From contig DATNLZ010000084.1 of assembly GCA_035602605.1 (NCBI GenBank), positions 1 to 64,000 of the forward strand: 64,000 bases of DNA, written 5' to 3'. This stretch comes from DASQHY01 sp035602605 (GTDB lineage Bacteria; Acidobacteriota; Terriglobia; Acidiferrales; UBA7541). Position numbers and translations under genes: made by a program. The notes under the pieces are model-generated. The model searched no databases. It saw only the letters and a list, made by a program, of their open reading frames with translations, and was not told the DNA's origin. Positions 1 through 7,488 of this stretch are shown one piece after another (position 1 is the stretch's first letter; every line of letters begins with the position of its first letter).

Positions 1-404
1 CACCGGAGCCGATCGGACTTTGCCAGGTTGCCGGTCAAAGCTGGCAGCTCAAAGCAACATCGAGCCCCCTTGCTCCACGAAATTACTGGGTCAACCGATA
101 GAATTTGAAGAATCGGGGTTTTGCAACAGCCTTTAGCTAGAGCGGCACTTCCATCGTAGCTCCTCTAGAATCGAGGCTTGCAAATGTTGCCCCTTAGTGA
201 TTAAGAATTATGCTGTTGCAAAGTCAGAATAAAGATTATCAAAATTTGAAGCCCCTCAGGTAAGATGATACTCTTTCGCATGGTTTAACTGTAAGTCATT
301 TAGAATTATAAGTTTACAAGAAACGGCGGCGGGGAGTGAACTCTAACTCACCATCGATGAGCGCATGGCCGGCAGCGTCGCAATACCGGAGGCACAGGAG
401 CTAA
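1..404. other. Non-coding upstream region
   Basis: No convincing gene is visible here. The stretch is AT-richer than the genes around it and holds an 11-bp inverted repeat (120-130 with 212-222). A weak promoter-like pair, TTTAAC at 284-289 and TATAAG at 307-312 with 17-bp spacing, could serve the downstream peptidase, but its -35 half matches poorly. An AGGAG ribosome-binding site at 396-400 belongs to the gene starting at 405. Confidence 0.5.
120..222. repeat. 11-bp perfect inverted repeat, 81-nt spacer
   Basis: TTTGCAACAGC (120-130) is matched by its exact reverse complement GCTGTTGCAAA (212-222). Between the arms, CTAGAG near 136 and CTCTAG near 165 could form a second, nested stem. The arrangement would allow a folded RNA of about 100 nt, or could be the ends of a very small degenerate element. 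No T-tract follows, so it is not an intrinsic terminator. Function unknown. Confidence 0.45.
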
Positions 405-3131
405 ATGATAACCCGCTTGGGATATTTGGTGTCGACAGTTGTCTTGGCTGCTTGCGCGCTCGTGCCGCCGTTGGCAGCTGCGCAATCGCTTCCCAGCCCT
501 GAGGAATTCCTCGGCTTCAAGGTTGGGACAGACAAGAAGCTGGCTCGCTGGGATCAAGTGGTGGACTATTTCGGGCGAGCGGCGAAGAGCTCCGATCGTG
601 TGCGCTTGGCCGAGTTGGGCAAATCCACGATGGGTAATCCCTTCATCATGTTGACGATTTCATCGCCCAAGAATCTAGCTCGCCTCGAAGAAATACGCGC
701 GAATCAGAATAAACTTGCGCATCCATATGATCTCGGCGAAAAGCAAGCTCAGGAAATGATTGCCAAAGATCCTGTCGTGATCCTGATTACCTGTACGATC
801 CATTCGACCGAAATCGGCTCCACGCAAATGACCCTGGAGCTGGTCCATCGCCTGGTTTCCGAGCACTCTCCGTACATCGACAATCTTCTCGACAATGTCG
901 TCTTTCTGCTGATGCCCTCAGTGAATCCCGACGGCCAGGTCATTGTGGTTGACTGGTACAACAAAAACGTCGGAACCGAATATGAGTATGCGCCGCTTCC
1001 GATGCTCTATCACAAATACACTGGTCATGACGACAATCGCGACGCCTTTATGTTGACGCAAACCGAAACGCGTCTGGTAACCAAGGTTCTTTACAAGGAT
1101 TGGTTTCCGCTCATTTTTCTGGACGAGCATCAGATGGGCTCAAACGGGGCGCGAATTTTTGTTCCGCCCTTTTCCGATCCTATCAATCCGAATCAGGATC
1201 CGCTCATTCTTGCCGAAGTGGACTTGATGGGTATGTACATGTTCTCGGCGCTGAACGCCAAGAATTACCCCGGTGTCGTTTATGGCGAGCAATTTACGTA
1301 TTGGTACGAAGGAACCGCAAAAAATGGCGGATGGTGGCACAACATTGTTGGCATGCTTACCGAAGTCGCAAGCGCGGCCATCGCAAGTCCTGTAGAACAG
1401 GAGCATGCAACGGTGAACCGCATTGCCGGTAATGCCCGCGGACCGGCGGAAGCCCTGGGATACGACCCTCGAAAGCCCCTGCCCCCGCCAGCCGATCTCT
1501 GGCAACGTGGAAATTATCCGCGACCGTGGATGGGCGGCACGTGGAAGCTGCGCGACATCATTGATTATGAGCTCACCATCACCTACGCGGTCCTCGAAGG
1601 CGCAGCAGTAAACCGCGTCATGCTGCAGCAAAATTTTTATCGCCTGAATCGGAAGGCCATTGAAGCAGGACGCAAAGGCGATCCATTTGCCTATGTGATT
1701 CCCAGTGCGCAACGCGATCCCGGAACGACTACCCGAATGCTGGAGGCGCTCGATCTTGCCGGCGTCGAAATTTATCGCGCGGCCGCTCCCTTCGAAGCCG
1801 ATAAGAAAAAATACGACGCCGGCAGCTATGTCATACCCATGGCGCAACCCTACCGCAACTATGCGAAGGATCTTCTTGAGCCGCAAAAATATCCCATGAA
1901 GCCCAGCGCGCCAGGTCAGCTTCCCGAACGGCCATACGACGTCACCGGGTGGACGTTGCCTCTGCAAATGGGAGTCGAAGCTGTCGAAATTAGAAGACCT
2001 TTTGACGGCAAGCTTGACCGTGTCACTCCTATGCCTGCGCCCGACGGCGGCCTTGGGGTCGCTGCGTCTCGCGCAGCGCGCGAAGAGACGCCCGGCAAAG
2101 GAACCGAAGGGAACAGGGGCGCAGTGTACATTCTCTCGCACGATTGGAATAACAGCGCCACCGCGGTGAATCATTTGCTCGCCAAATCCGATCTAACCAA
2201 CGCTGGATATGATGTTTATTGGACGGCGGGAGCGCAGCGCGCAGGCTCCCAGGAAATTCCTGCCGGAACAATTCTGGTTATCGGAAAACCCGGGAACGAT
2301 ATCGGTGCAACCCTCAATCAGATAGGGCGCGATGCGCACGTGAACTTTGTCTCTTTGAGCTCCCGGCTTGAATCGTCAGCCTGGCAGTTGCGCGCCCCGC
2401 GCATCGGTTTGTACCAGCCGTGGACTGCGAATATGGATGAGGGATGGACGCGGTGGCTGCTCGAGCAGTACGCATTCCCTTACACAACGTTGCACAACGA
2501 CGATATTCGGGCCGGGAATCTGGCGGAGAAATTCGACGTCATTGTTTTTACGAGTCAGTCGAAACGCAGCATTCTCGAGGGGAGTCGCGGGGACTGGGTG
2601 CGCCCCGAATATCGTGGCGGTATCGGCGAAGATGGCACGCGGGGTATCACCGAATTTGTTCGCAACGGCGGCACACTGGTAGCGCTCGATGAAGCCTCCG
2701 ACTTCGCGATTGATTCTCTCGGCCTCGCCGTACGCAATACTCTACGCGGCGTTTCTCCGGACAAATTCTATTGCCCCGGGGCTATTTTAAAAATCCTGGT
2801 GGACGATCAAAACCCTCTCGGATACGGAATGCCACGGACTTCGGCGGCTTATTTTCTGAATAGTCCAGCGTTCGAGTTGCTGCCTCCTTTTGCGCAAAAT
2901 CACGCGAGCGCCGTCGTTCGCTACCCCTCCGACAATCCTTTGCTGAGTGGATGGATCGGCGGGCCAGAATACTTGCAGGACAAGCTCGGTGCCGTGGAAG
3001 TTAGCTACGATAAAGGGCGAGTTGTGTTGCTCGGATTTCGACCGCAGTTCCGCGCGCAGTCCCACGCTACATTCAAGCTTTTGTTTAACGCGCTGCATTG
3101 GTCAGCAGCAAAACGGACCAAGCTACCCTGA
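405..3131 (+). CDS. Secreted M14-family zinc carboxypeptidase
   Basis: A 908-residue protein with an N-terminal signal peptide (about residues 1-26, ending AAAQ) and an M14 metallocarboxypeptidase domain in its first 370 residues. The zinc ligands are visible as H133 and E136 in IHSTE, with the third ligand H242 in DEHQMG. A NPDG motif at 174-177 and E320 in MLTEVAS fit the family's substrate-binding and catalytic positions. The remaining 550 residues are a long C-terminal region usual in large bacterial M14 homologues, possibly with a class I glutamine amidotransferase-like fold. It probably trims peptides outside the cytoplasm. The start at 405 is supported by AGGAG 4 nt upstream. The exact substrate cannot be read from sequence. 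Confidence 0.88.
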   Translation: MITRLGYLVSTVVLAACALVPPLAAAQSLPSPEEFLGFKVGTDKKLARWDQVVDYFGRAAKSSDRVRLAELGKSTMGNPFIMLTISSPKNLARLEEIRANQNKLAHPYDLGEKQAQEMIAKDPVVILITCTIHSTEIGSTQMTLELVHRLVSEHSPYIDNLLDNVVFLLMPSVNPDGQVIVVDWYNKNVGTEYEYAPLPMLYHKYTGHDDNRDAFMLTQTETRLVTKVLYKDWFPLIFLDEHQMGSNGARIFVPPFSDPINPNQDPLILAEVDLMGMYMFSALNAKNYPGVVYGEQFTYWYEGTAKNGGWWHNIVGMLTEVASAAIASPVEQEHATVNRIAGNARGPAEALGYDPRKPLPPPADLWQRGNYPRPWMGGTWKLRDIIDYELTITYAVLEGAAVNRVMLQQNFYRLNRKAIEAGRKGDPFAYVIPSAQRDPGTTTRMLEALDLAGVEIYRAAAPFEADKKKYDAGSYVIPMAQPYRNYAKDLLEPQKYPMKPSAPGQLPERPYDVTGWTLPLQMGVEAVEIRRPFDGKLDRVTPMPAPDGGLGVAASRAAREETPGKGTEGNRGAVYILSHDWNNSATAVNHLLAKSDLTNAGYDVYWTAGAQRAGSQEIPAGTILVIGKPGNDIGATLNQIGRDAHVNFVSLSSRLESSAWQLRAPRIGLYQPWTANMDEGWTRWLLEQYAFPYTTLHNDDIRAGNLAEKFDVIVFTSQSKRSILEGSRGDWVRPEYRGGIGEDGTRGITEFVRNGGTLVALDEASDFAIDSLGLAVRNTLRGVSPDKFYCPGAILKILVDDQNPLGYGMPRTSAAYFLNSPAFELLPPFAQNHASAVVRYPSDNPLLSGWIGGPEYLQDKLGAVEVSYDKGRVVLLGFRPQFRAQSHATFKLLFNALHWSAAKRTKLP

Positions 3132-3292
3132 CTGGAGTCTTTGTAATTACGAACCGGCGTTGATTTCCGAACAGTGCAATTCCGAGCGACATACTGACGG
3201 ATGAGAGTTGAAGATTTTGAAATGCGTGACGAAGCTACATGGCAAGCAGCCAAACCGATCTAAAGTCTTGCAAAATTGTTAGGCTCCAATGA

Positions 3293-5572
3293 CTAGTTGG
3301 GGAGGATTAACTTCCCCGATCGTTTGACGAAGTCCAGGTTAGGAGTGGTCTGCGTAACTGACCCAACTCGCTCTCTGCGTAACGCCTCCCCGATCTTATT
3401 GAGCAATAATTGACGCGAAAAAGGTTTCTGGATAAATTGCTCCTCGAAAAACTCATCGGTTCCTTCATGCTGCTCGGGGTAGCCCGACATGTAAAGAACT
3501 TTGAGACGCGGTCGTGCAGCCTTCAGTCTTTGCGCCAGTTCGGTCCCCCTCATTTTCGGCATCACCACATCCGTCAGCAGCAGATCGATCTTCTTGTTCG
3601 TGAGTTTAACGAGCGCAAGTGCTTCAGTGCCATTACACGCAGTCAGGACCATGTAACCAGCGGACCTAAGGAATTCCGATGCCAGGTCGCGAACCTCTAG
3701 TTCGTCTTCCACAACCAGCACGGTTTCGGCGCGAGTGCTAATCGGGGCGGTCGGGGTTTCCAGTACTGATGAATCGACTGGCGCATCGATGTGCGGCAAA
3801 TAGATTTCAAAACAAGTGCCTTTCGCAACGACGCTATCGACCCAAATGAATCCGCCGCTTTGCTTCACAACACCATAAACCGTGGCAAGCCCCAACCCTG
3901 TGCCCTTACCTTTTTCTTTTGTAGTGAAGAAGGGTTCGAAAATGCGAGCTTTGGTTTCCGCATCCATTCCGTGGCCGGTATCCGTCGTCGCGAGCATTAC
4001 ATAGCTGCCTTGCTGGATCGTTGGGCGAGTGCTCGCGTACTCCGCGTCAACAGTTACATTTCTTGTTTCGATCGTCAGCTTGCCGCCTTGCGGCATGGCA
4101 TCGCAGGCATTCACAGTAAGATTCAGGATGACTTGTTCGACCTGCCCGGGATCAGCTTTCACGCGTCCGAGCGGAACGCCTTGGCGAAAGACAAACTCGA
4201 TGTCTTCGCGAATCAATCGCGGCAGCAGTTTATCCATTTCACCGATAAGCGCGTTCAAGTCGAGCACTCTCGGCTGTAGCACTTGACTGCGGCTAAACGC
4301 TAACAACTGCCGCGTCAGCACAACTGCGCGATCGGCTGCCTTGCGAATCTGCTGGCTCCCTGAATGCGATGGATCAGCAGGATCAAGCCGTTCGAGGATC
4401 AAGTCGCAGTGGCCTTTGATGACCGTCAATAAGTTATTGAAATCGTGGGCCACGCCGCCCGCAAGACGTCCCAAAGCCTCCATTTTTTGGGATTGGCGAA
4501 GCTGATCTTCAAGCTGTTGGCGCTTGGCTTCATTGCTTTGTAGCGTGCCGCGCATTCGCGCGAAGGCGCCGGTTACCTCAGCCACTTCGTCGCCTCCCCG
4601 TGATTCCAGAGGATACGTGAAATCGCCGAGTTCGACAGCGCGCACTCCTTGCACAAGGTTTTCGAGGGGACGCGTAAACGTGTCGGAAATTACAAAACAT
4701 ATGAGACATGCTGCGAAAACGGCAATGAGACCAAGCGCGAGAAGCAAACGATTCAATCGTTCCAAGTATGCAAGCGCCTGAGTATATGATTTTAAAAGGA
4801 TGAGAGTCGTTCCCGGGTAACCGCCGGGGCTGAGCTCGATGGAGCGTGTAAAAAACTGCTTCTTGCCAATCCGTATTTGCTCTGGTGGGAGCGGGCCGCT
4901 TAATTGATGTTTTAGCTCCTCCAAGTCGAGTGATGAAAGGGAGCTGACTAACACATTGGAGCCATGCCGGAAAACCACCTGGCTTGAACAAATCCTGCTT
5001 AAGTCATGTGCGGCGCGCACATTGATTTCCCGACCCACAATCACGGTTCCCAGGGAGCGCGTGTTTGGAGGGGCTCCGCTGACGATCGGCTGTAAGGCAA
5101 CCTGGAAAATATGCCCACCACTAACCCACCAACCGGCCGTGTTGCCTTGGCTGCGCCATTGGCGCAGAGTGATTTCTGCCACATCAACTGGAATTTCGGG
5201 AAGGGTTGTATGGAGCGCGATAATCTTTCCCGACGAGTCCGCTAGTGCCAGGAGGTCGGCGTTGGCGGAATGCAGCAGGTATTCGGTCGAGTTTTGAGTG
5301 GTTTCCGCGTCACCGGTGATCATAAGCGCCATGACGCTTGGAAGCGCGGCAACCAAGTCTGCGCTGCGGGTGAGGGTCATGTGCTGCTGACCCCGCAGCA
5401 TCTCGAAGATCAGCAACGAACCGCGGGCATCTTCAGCGATTTCGCGCTGTATCTGCACCCATGCTGTGTGGCGCACGACAAGTAACGTGGTGCAGGTTAG
5501 GCCGGAAATAATCAGTACAAGGGACACCAGAAACTTGGTGCGCAATCTCAGGTTGGCTGGGAGCTTGAGCAT
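3293..5572 (-). CDS. Membrane hybrid sensor histidine kinase with C-terminal receiver domain
   Basis: 759 residues. Order of parts: transmembrane helix at about 13-33, extracytoplasmic sensor region at about 35-270 (Cache-like in length), second transmembrane helix at about 275-296, HAMP at about 297-350, HisKA dimerisation helix with phospho-acceptor H376 in VAHDFNN, ATPase domain with N488 in NLTVNACDAM, DTGHGM at 531-536 and GKGTGLGL at 555-562, then a receiver domain with phospho-acceptor D668 in LLTDVVMP. All catalytic residues are present. It is transcribed divergently from an OmpR-type regulator 349 nt away, a natural but unproven partner. The attached receiver suggests a phosphorelay or autoregulation. 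The signal sensed is unknown. Confidence 0.93.
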   Translation of the reverse strand: MLKLPANLRLRTKFLVSLVLIISGLTCTTLLVVRHTAWVQIQREIAEDARGSLLIFEMLRGQQHMTLTRSADLVAALPSVMALMITGDAETTQNSTEYLLHSANADLLALADSSGKIIALHTTLPEIPVDVAEITLRQWRSQGNTAGWWVSGGHIFQVALQPIVSGAPPNTRSLGTVIVGREINVRAAHDLSRICSSQVVFRHGSNVLVSSLSSLDLEELKHQLSGPLPPEQIRIGKKQFFTRSIELSPGGYPGTTLILLKSYTQALAYLERLNRLLLALGLIAVFAACLICFVISDTFTRPLENLVQGVRAVELGDFTYPLESRGGDEVAEVTGAFARMRGTLQSNEAKRQQLEDQLRQSQKMEALGRLAGGVAHDFNNLLTVIKGHCDLILERLDPADPSHSGSQQIRKAADRAVVLTRQLLAFSRSQVLQPRVLDLNALIGEMDKLLPRLIREDIEFVFRQGVPLGRVKADPGQVEQVILNLTVNACDAMPQGGKLTIETRNVTVDAEYASTRPTIQQGSYVMLATTDTGHGMDAETKARIFEPFFTTKEKGKGTGLGLATVYGVVKQSGGFIWVDSVVAKGTCFEIYLPHIDAPVDSSVLETPTAPISTRAETVLVVEDELEVRDLASEFLRSAGYMVLTACNGTEALALVKLTNKKIDLLLTDVVMPKMRGTELAQRLKAARPRLKVLYMSGYPEQHEGTDEFFEEQFIQKPFSRQLLLNKIGEALRRERVGSVTQTTPNLDFVKRSGKLILPN

Positions 5573-5921
5573 TTTTGTACGGTAGCGCCGGCCGAGCTAG
5601 TTGCTCGAATCCAGTTGATTGATTGTTCGTTTCATAATCATAGCAAAGCTCTGGCCGAACGAAAATGGTCTCGCCGTACCAATGTGTTCAAACGATTGCG
5701 GTAGAACTAAATAGCATCTGGCTCAGCCCGGGGACAAGTCTACAATCCCGTCCCTCAGCCACCAGCAGGAAACCTACTGGTGTATCTCAAAACAACACAG
5801 AGGAAATACCTTTTGACACTTTACGCGCGCCTTCCTAAACTCTAGTCCTCCCTTTCACAGTCCGCGAAACGTCTTGGACGAGCGTCCTGCTAGTGGCCCC
5901 TTTCATTGCAAAGGAGTATTC
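5573..5921. other. Divergent intergenic region between kinase and response regulator
   Basis: This gap must hold promoters for both divergent genes. A good sigma70-type promoter facing the regulator lies at 5813-5841. A TAGCAT hexamer at 5712-5717 resembles the -10 elements of two other promoters in this window, but no -35 at proper spacing was found for it. No coding sequence is seen. Confidence 0.5.
5813..5841 (+). promoter_or_regulatory. Sigma70-type promoter for the response regulator
   Basis: Perfect TTGACA at 5813-5818, a 17-bp spacer, then TAAACT at 5836-5841 (4 of 6 consensus positions). Transcription would begin near 5848 and give a leader of about 74 nt before the ATG at 5922. This argues against the in-frame upstream TTG at 5874 as the real start. 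Confidence 0.6.
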
Positions 5922-6608
5922 ATGCGCCTTCTTATTGCGGAAGATGATGCGGCTTTGGGGATGTTCTTGCAGCGGGGGCTAGTGGCTGAGCACTACGTCG
6001 TAGATTTAGTAGCGGACGGAGAGGATGCTGACAGGCTCGCGAAGAAGCATGATTATGACCTGTTGATATTAGACCTGACTCTCCCCCGACTGGATGGCCT
6101 CGAAGTCCTGAAGCACGTTCGCGCAAACAATGGCGATGTTCCGATCATTGTCCTAACCGGTCGGGGACAGGTCGAGGATCGCGTCCGGACGCTGGATCTC
6201 GGAGCTGATGACTATGTAACCAAACCCTTTGAGTTTTCCGAATTGTCCGCACGTATCCGGGCGCTCCTGCGGCGGGGAATCCGTTCGGGTGATACGGTGC
6301 TGCGCGTAGGCGATTTGGTCATGGACCGCGCGAGCCGAACAGTAAGACGCGGTTCGCAGCTCATCGAATTGACGCCCAAAGAATTTTCTCTCCTTGAATA
6401 CCTGATGCGAAACCAGGGACACCAGGTGACTCGCGCCATGATTGTCGAACACGTGTGGAATTTGTCGTTCGACACGATGACCAACGTAGTCGACGTCTAT
6501 ATCAATTACCTCAGAAAAAAAATTGATATAGACGTCGGTCATAAGATGATTCAGACGGTTCGCGGAGTCGGTTATCAACTGGGCGCGAGCAATGGAGCAA
6601 GCGCCTGA
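5922..6608 (+). CDS. OmpR/PhoB-family response regulator
   Basis: 228 residues from the ATG at 5922, chosen because AAGGAG lies just upstream and the receiver domain starts immediately (MRLLIAEDDA). The receiver domain (1-118) has the acidic pocket ED at 7-9, phospho-acceptor D51 in LILDLTLP and K101 in KPF. The winged-helix DNA-binding domain (about 125-222) ends in the typical TVRGVGYQL. It is expected to bind DNA and regulate transcription after phosphorylation, perhaps by the divergent hybrid kinase. The region coding for DVYINYLRKKIDIDVG contains a perfect 16-bp inverted repeat in the DNA. Relatives usually have a different sequence after LRKKID, so this stretch is locally unusual. Confidence 0.93.
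   Translation: MRLLIAEDDAALGMFLQRGLVAEHYVVDLVADGEDADRLAKKHDYDLLILDLTLPRLDGLEVLKHVRANNGDVPIIVLTGRGQVEDRVRTLDLGADDYVTKPFEFSELSARIRALLRRGIRSGDTVLRVGDLVMDRASRTVRRGSQLIELTPKEFSLLEYLMRNQGHQVTRAMIVEHVWNLSFDTMTNVVDVYINYLRKKIDIDVGHKMIQTVRGVGYQLGASNGASA
6491..6537. repeat. Perfect 16-bp inverted repeat inside the response-regulator gene
   Basis: The left arm CGACGTCTATATCAAT (6491-6506) and right arm ATTGATATAGACGTCG (6522-6537) are exact reverse complements around a 15-nt A-rich loop (6507-6521). It lies in coding sequence, in the winged helix of the response regulator. As RNA it would form a very stable hairpin about 70 nt before the stop codon. Confidence 0.9.
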
Positions 6609-6788
6609 GCGAACACGCCAAGCCCATCGAAACTGAGACCGGTACTTTCGTACTGAATCCGTATAGGAACTATAGCCGTAGAACAGTACCGGGGTTCTAT
6701 CGCCCGTCGTCAACATCATCAGTACACTCGAACTCTAAGATTGTGGGGATTTTACCGTAACGATTTGCCGTCATGGAAAGGGATACCG

Positions 6789-7190
6789 ATGACCACCAGC
6801 ACGCTCGAGACGGCTCAAGATATCAAGCGAGAGACGAAACAGGTGGCAAAGAATGAACGCCGGTCAAACCACCGCTGCAAACTTACCCAGAGCCTCCGCG
6901 TCCGGCCCTCGGATCCGGAAGTGGAGCATTTCGAAGAGATCCGTGGTACCACAAGCCTTTCGAGGTCGGGTGTTTATTTTAAGGGTGAAGTAAAAGCGTA
7001 TCATTTGGGAATGCGGCTATTTGTGACTCTACCGTATTCCGACCAGCCCACCGCAATCAGTCGCGAATACCTGGCTGAAGTAGTGCGACTCGATAAGCTC
7101 GATAGTGGATTGATTGGCGTCGGGATCAAGCTCCTCATGGACATGGGTTTCAAGGCCGGGTCAGAATCCACGGCCCGCAGTCGTCGTTAA
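6789..7190 (+). CDS. PilZ-domain protein, possibly with a modified c-di-GMP motif
   Basis: 133 residues from the ATG at 6789, preceded by AAGGG. It has a PilZ-like layout: an RxxxR motif at R25-R29 (RSNHR), then the second motif SLSRSG at 56-61, where canonical PilZ domains have D/N-x-S-x-x-G. Ser replaces the acidic or Asn residue, which may weaken c-di-GMP binding. The rest is predicted beta-strand (GVYF, LFVTLPY, AEVVRLD) as in a PilZ barrel. It stands alone between the response regulator and a strong terminator. The domain call is fairly secure; the ligand and target are inference. Confidence 0.72.
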   Translation: MTTSTLETAQDIKRETKQVAKNERRSNHRCKLTQSLRVRPSDPEVEHFEEIRGTTSLSRSGVYFKGEVKAYHLGMRLFVTLPYSDQPTAISREYLAEVVRLDKLDSGLIGVGIKLLMDMGFKAGSESTARSRR

Positions 7191-7226
7191 GCTCATCAGC
7201 CTACACACTGTTTCTCAGGGACGTTG

Positions 7227-7251
7227 GCCCCGGAGTTTGTGGGGCTTTTTT
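7227..7251 (+). terminator. Rho-independent terminator after the PilZ gene
   Basis: Stem GCCCC (7227-7231) pairs with GGGGC (7241-7245) around a 9-nt loop and is followed by six T (7246-7251). It lies 36 nt after the PilZ stop codon. Confidence 0.75.
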
Positions 7252-7387
7252 ATGCTGTGACGCTGCTCGACGCCCGCAGTGGAGACGCTGCCAGATCCCC
7301 CCAAGTTGGGCGGCATTGAAAAGCTAGATTCAACCTAAGCGGCTATTGACCCATTAAATGTTCCCAACTATGATGTGCCCCATGGGA

Positions 7388-7416
7388 TTGAGTTATACGG
7401 GGTGTTACCTTAGCGT
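7388..7416 (+). promoter_or_regulatory. Possible promoter for the first TonB-dependent receptor
   Basis: TTGAGT at 7388-7393, a 17-bp spacer and TAGCGT at 7411-7416. The -10 half matches the consensus at only three positions. It would start RNA near 7423, leaving about 65 nt before the ATG at 7489. The rest of the 7252-7488 gap shows nothing else recognisable. Confidence 0.35.
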
Positions 7417-7488
7417 GATCCTCTTGTAGTACAAAGATTTGAAAAATTATTCGGGATGCATTCAGAGATGAGTGTGTGGGAGAAAACG

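Noticed and set aside
1140..2174. Long open frame (344 codons) on the minus strand inside the M14 peptidase gene
   Set aside because: It lies fully antisense to a well-supported gene, has no recognisable domains and reads as the shadow of a high-GC coding frame.
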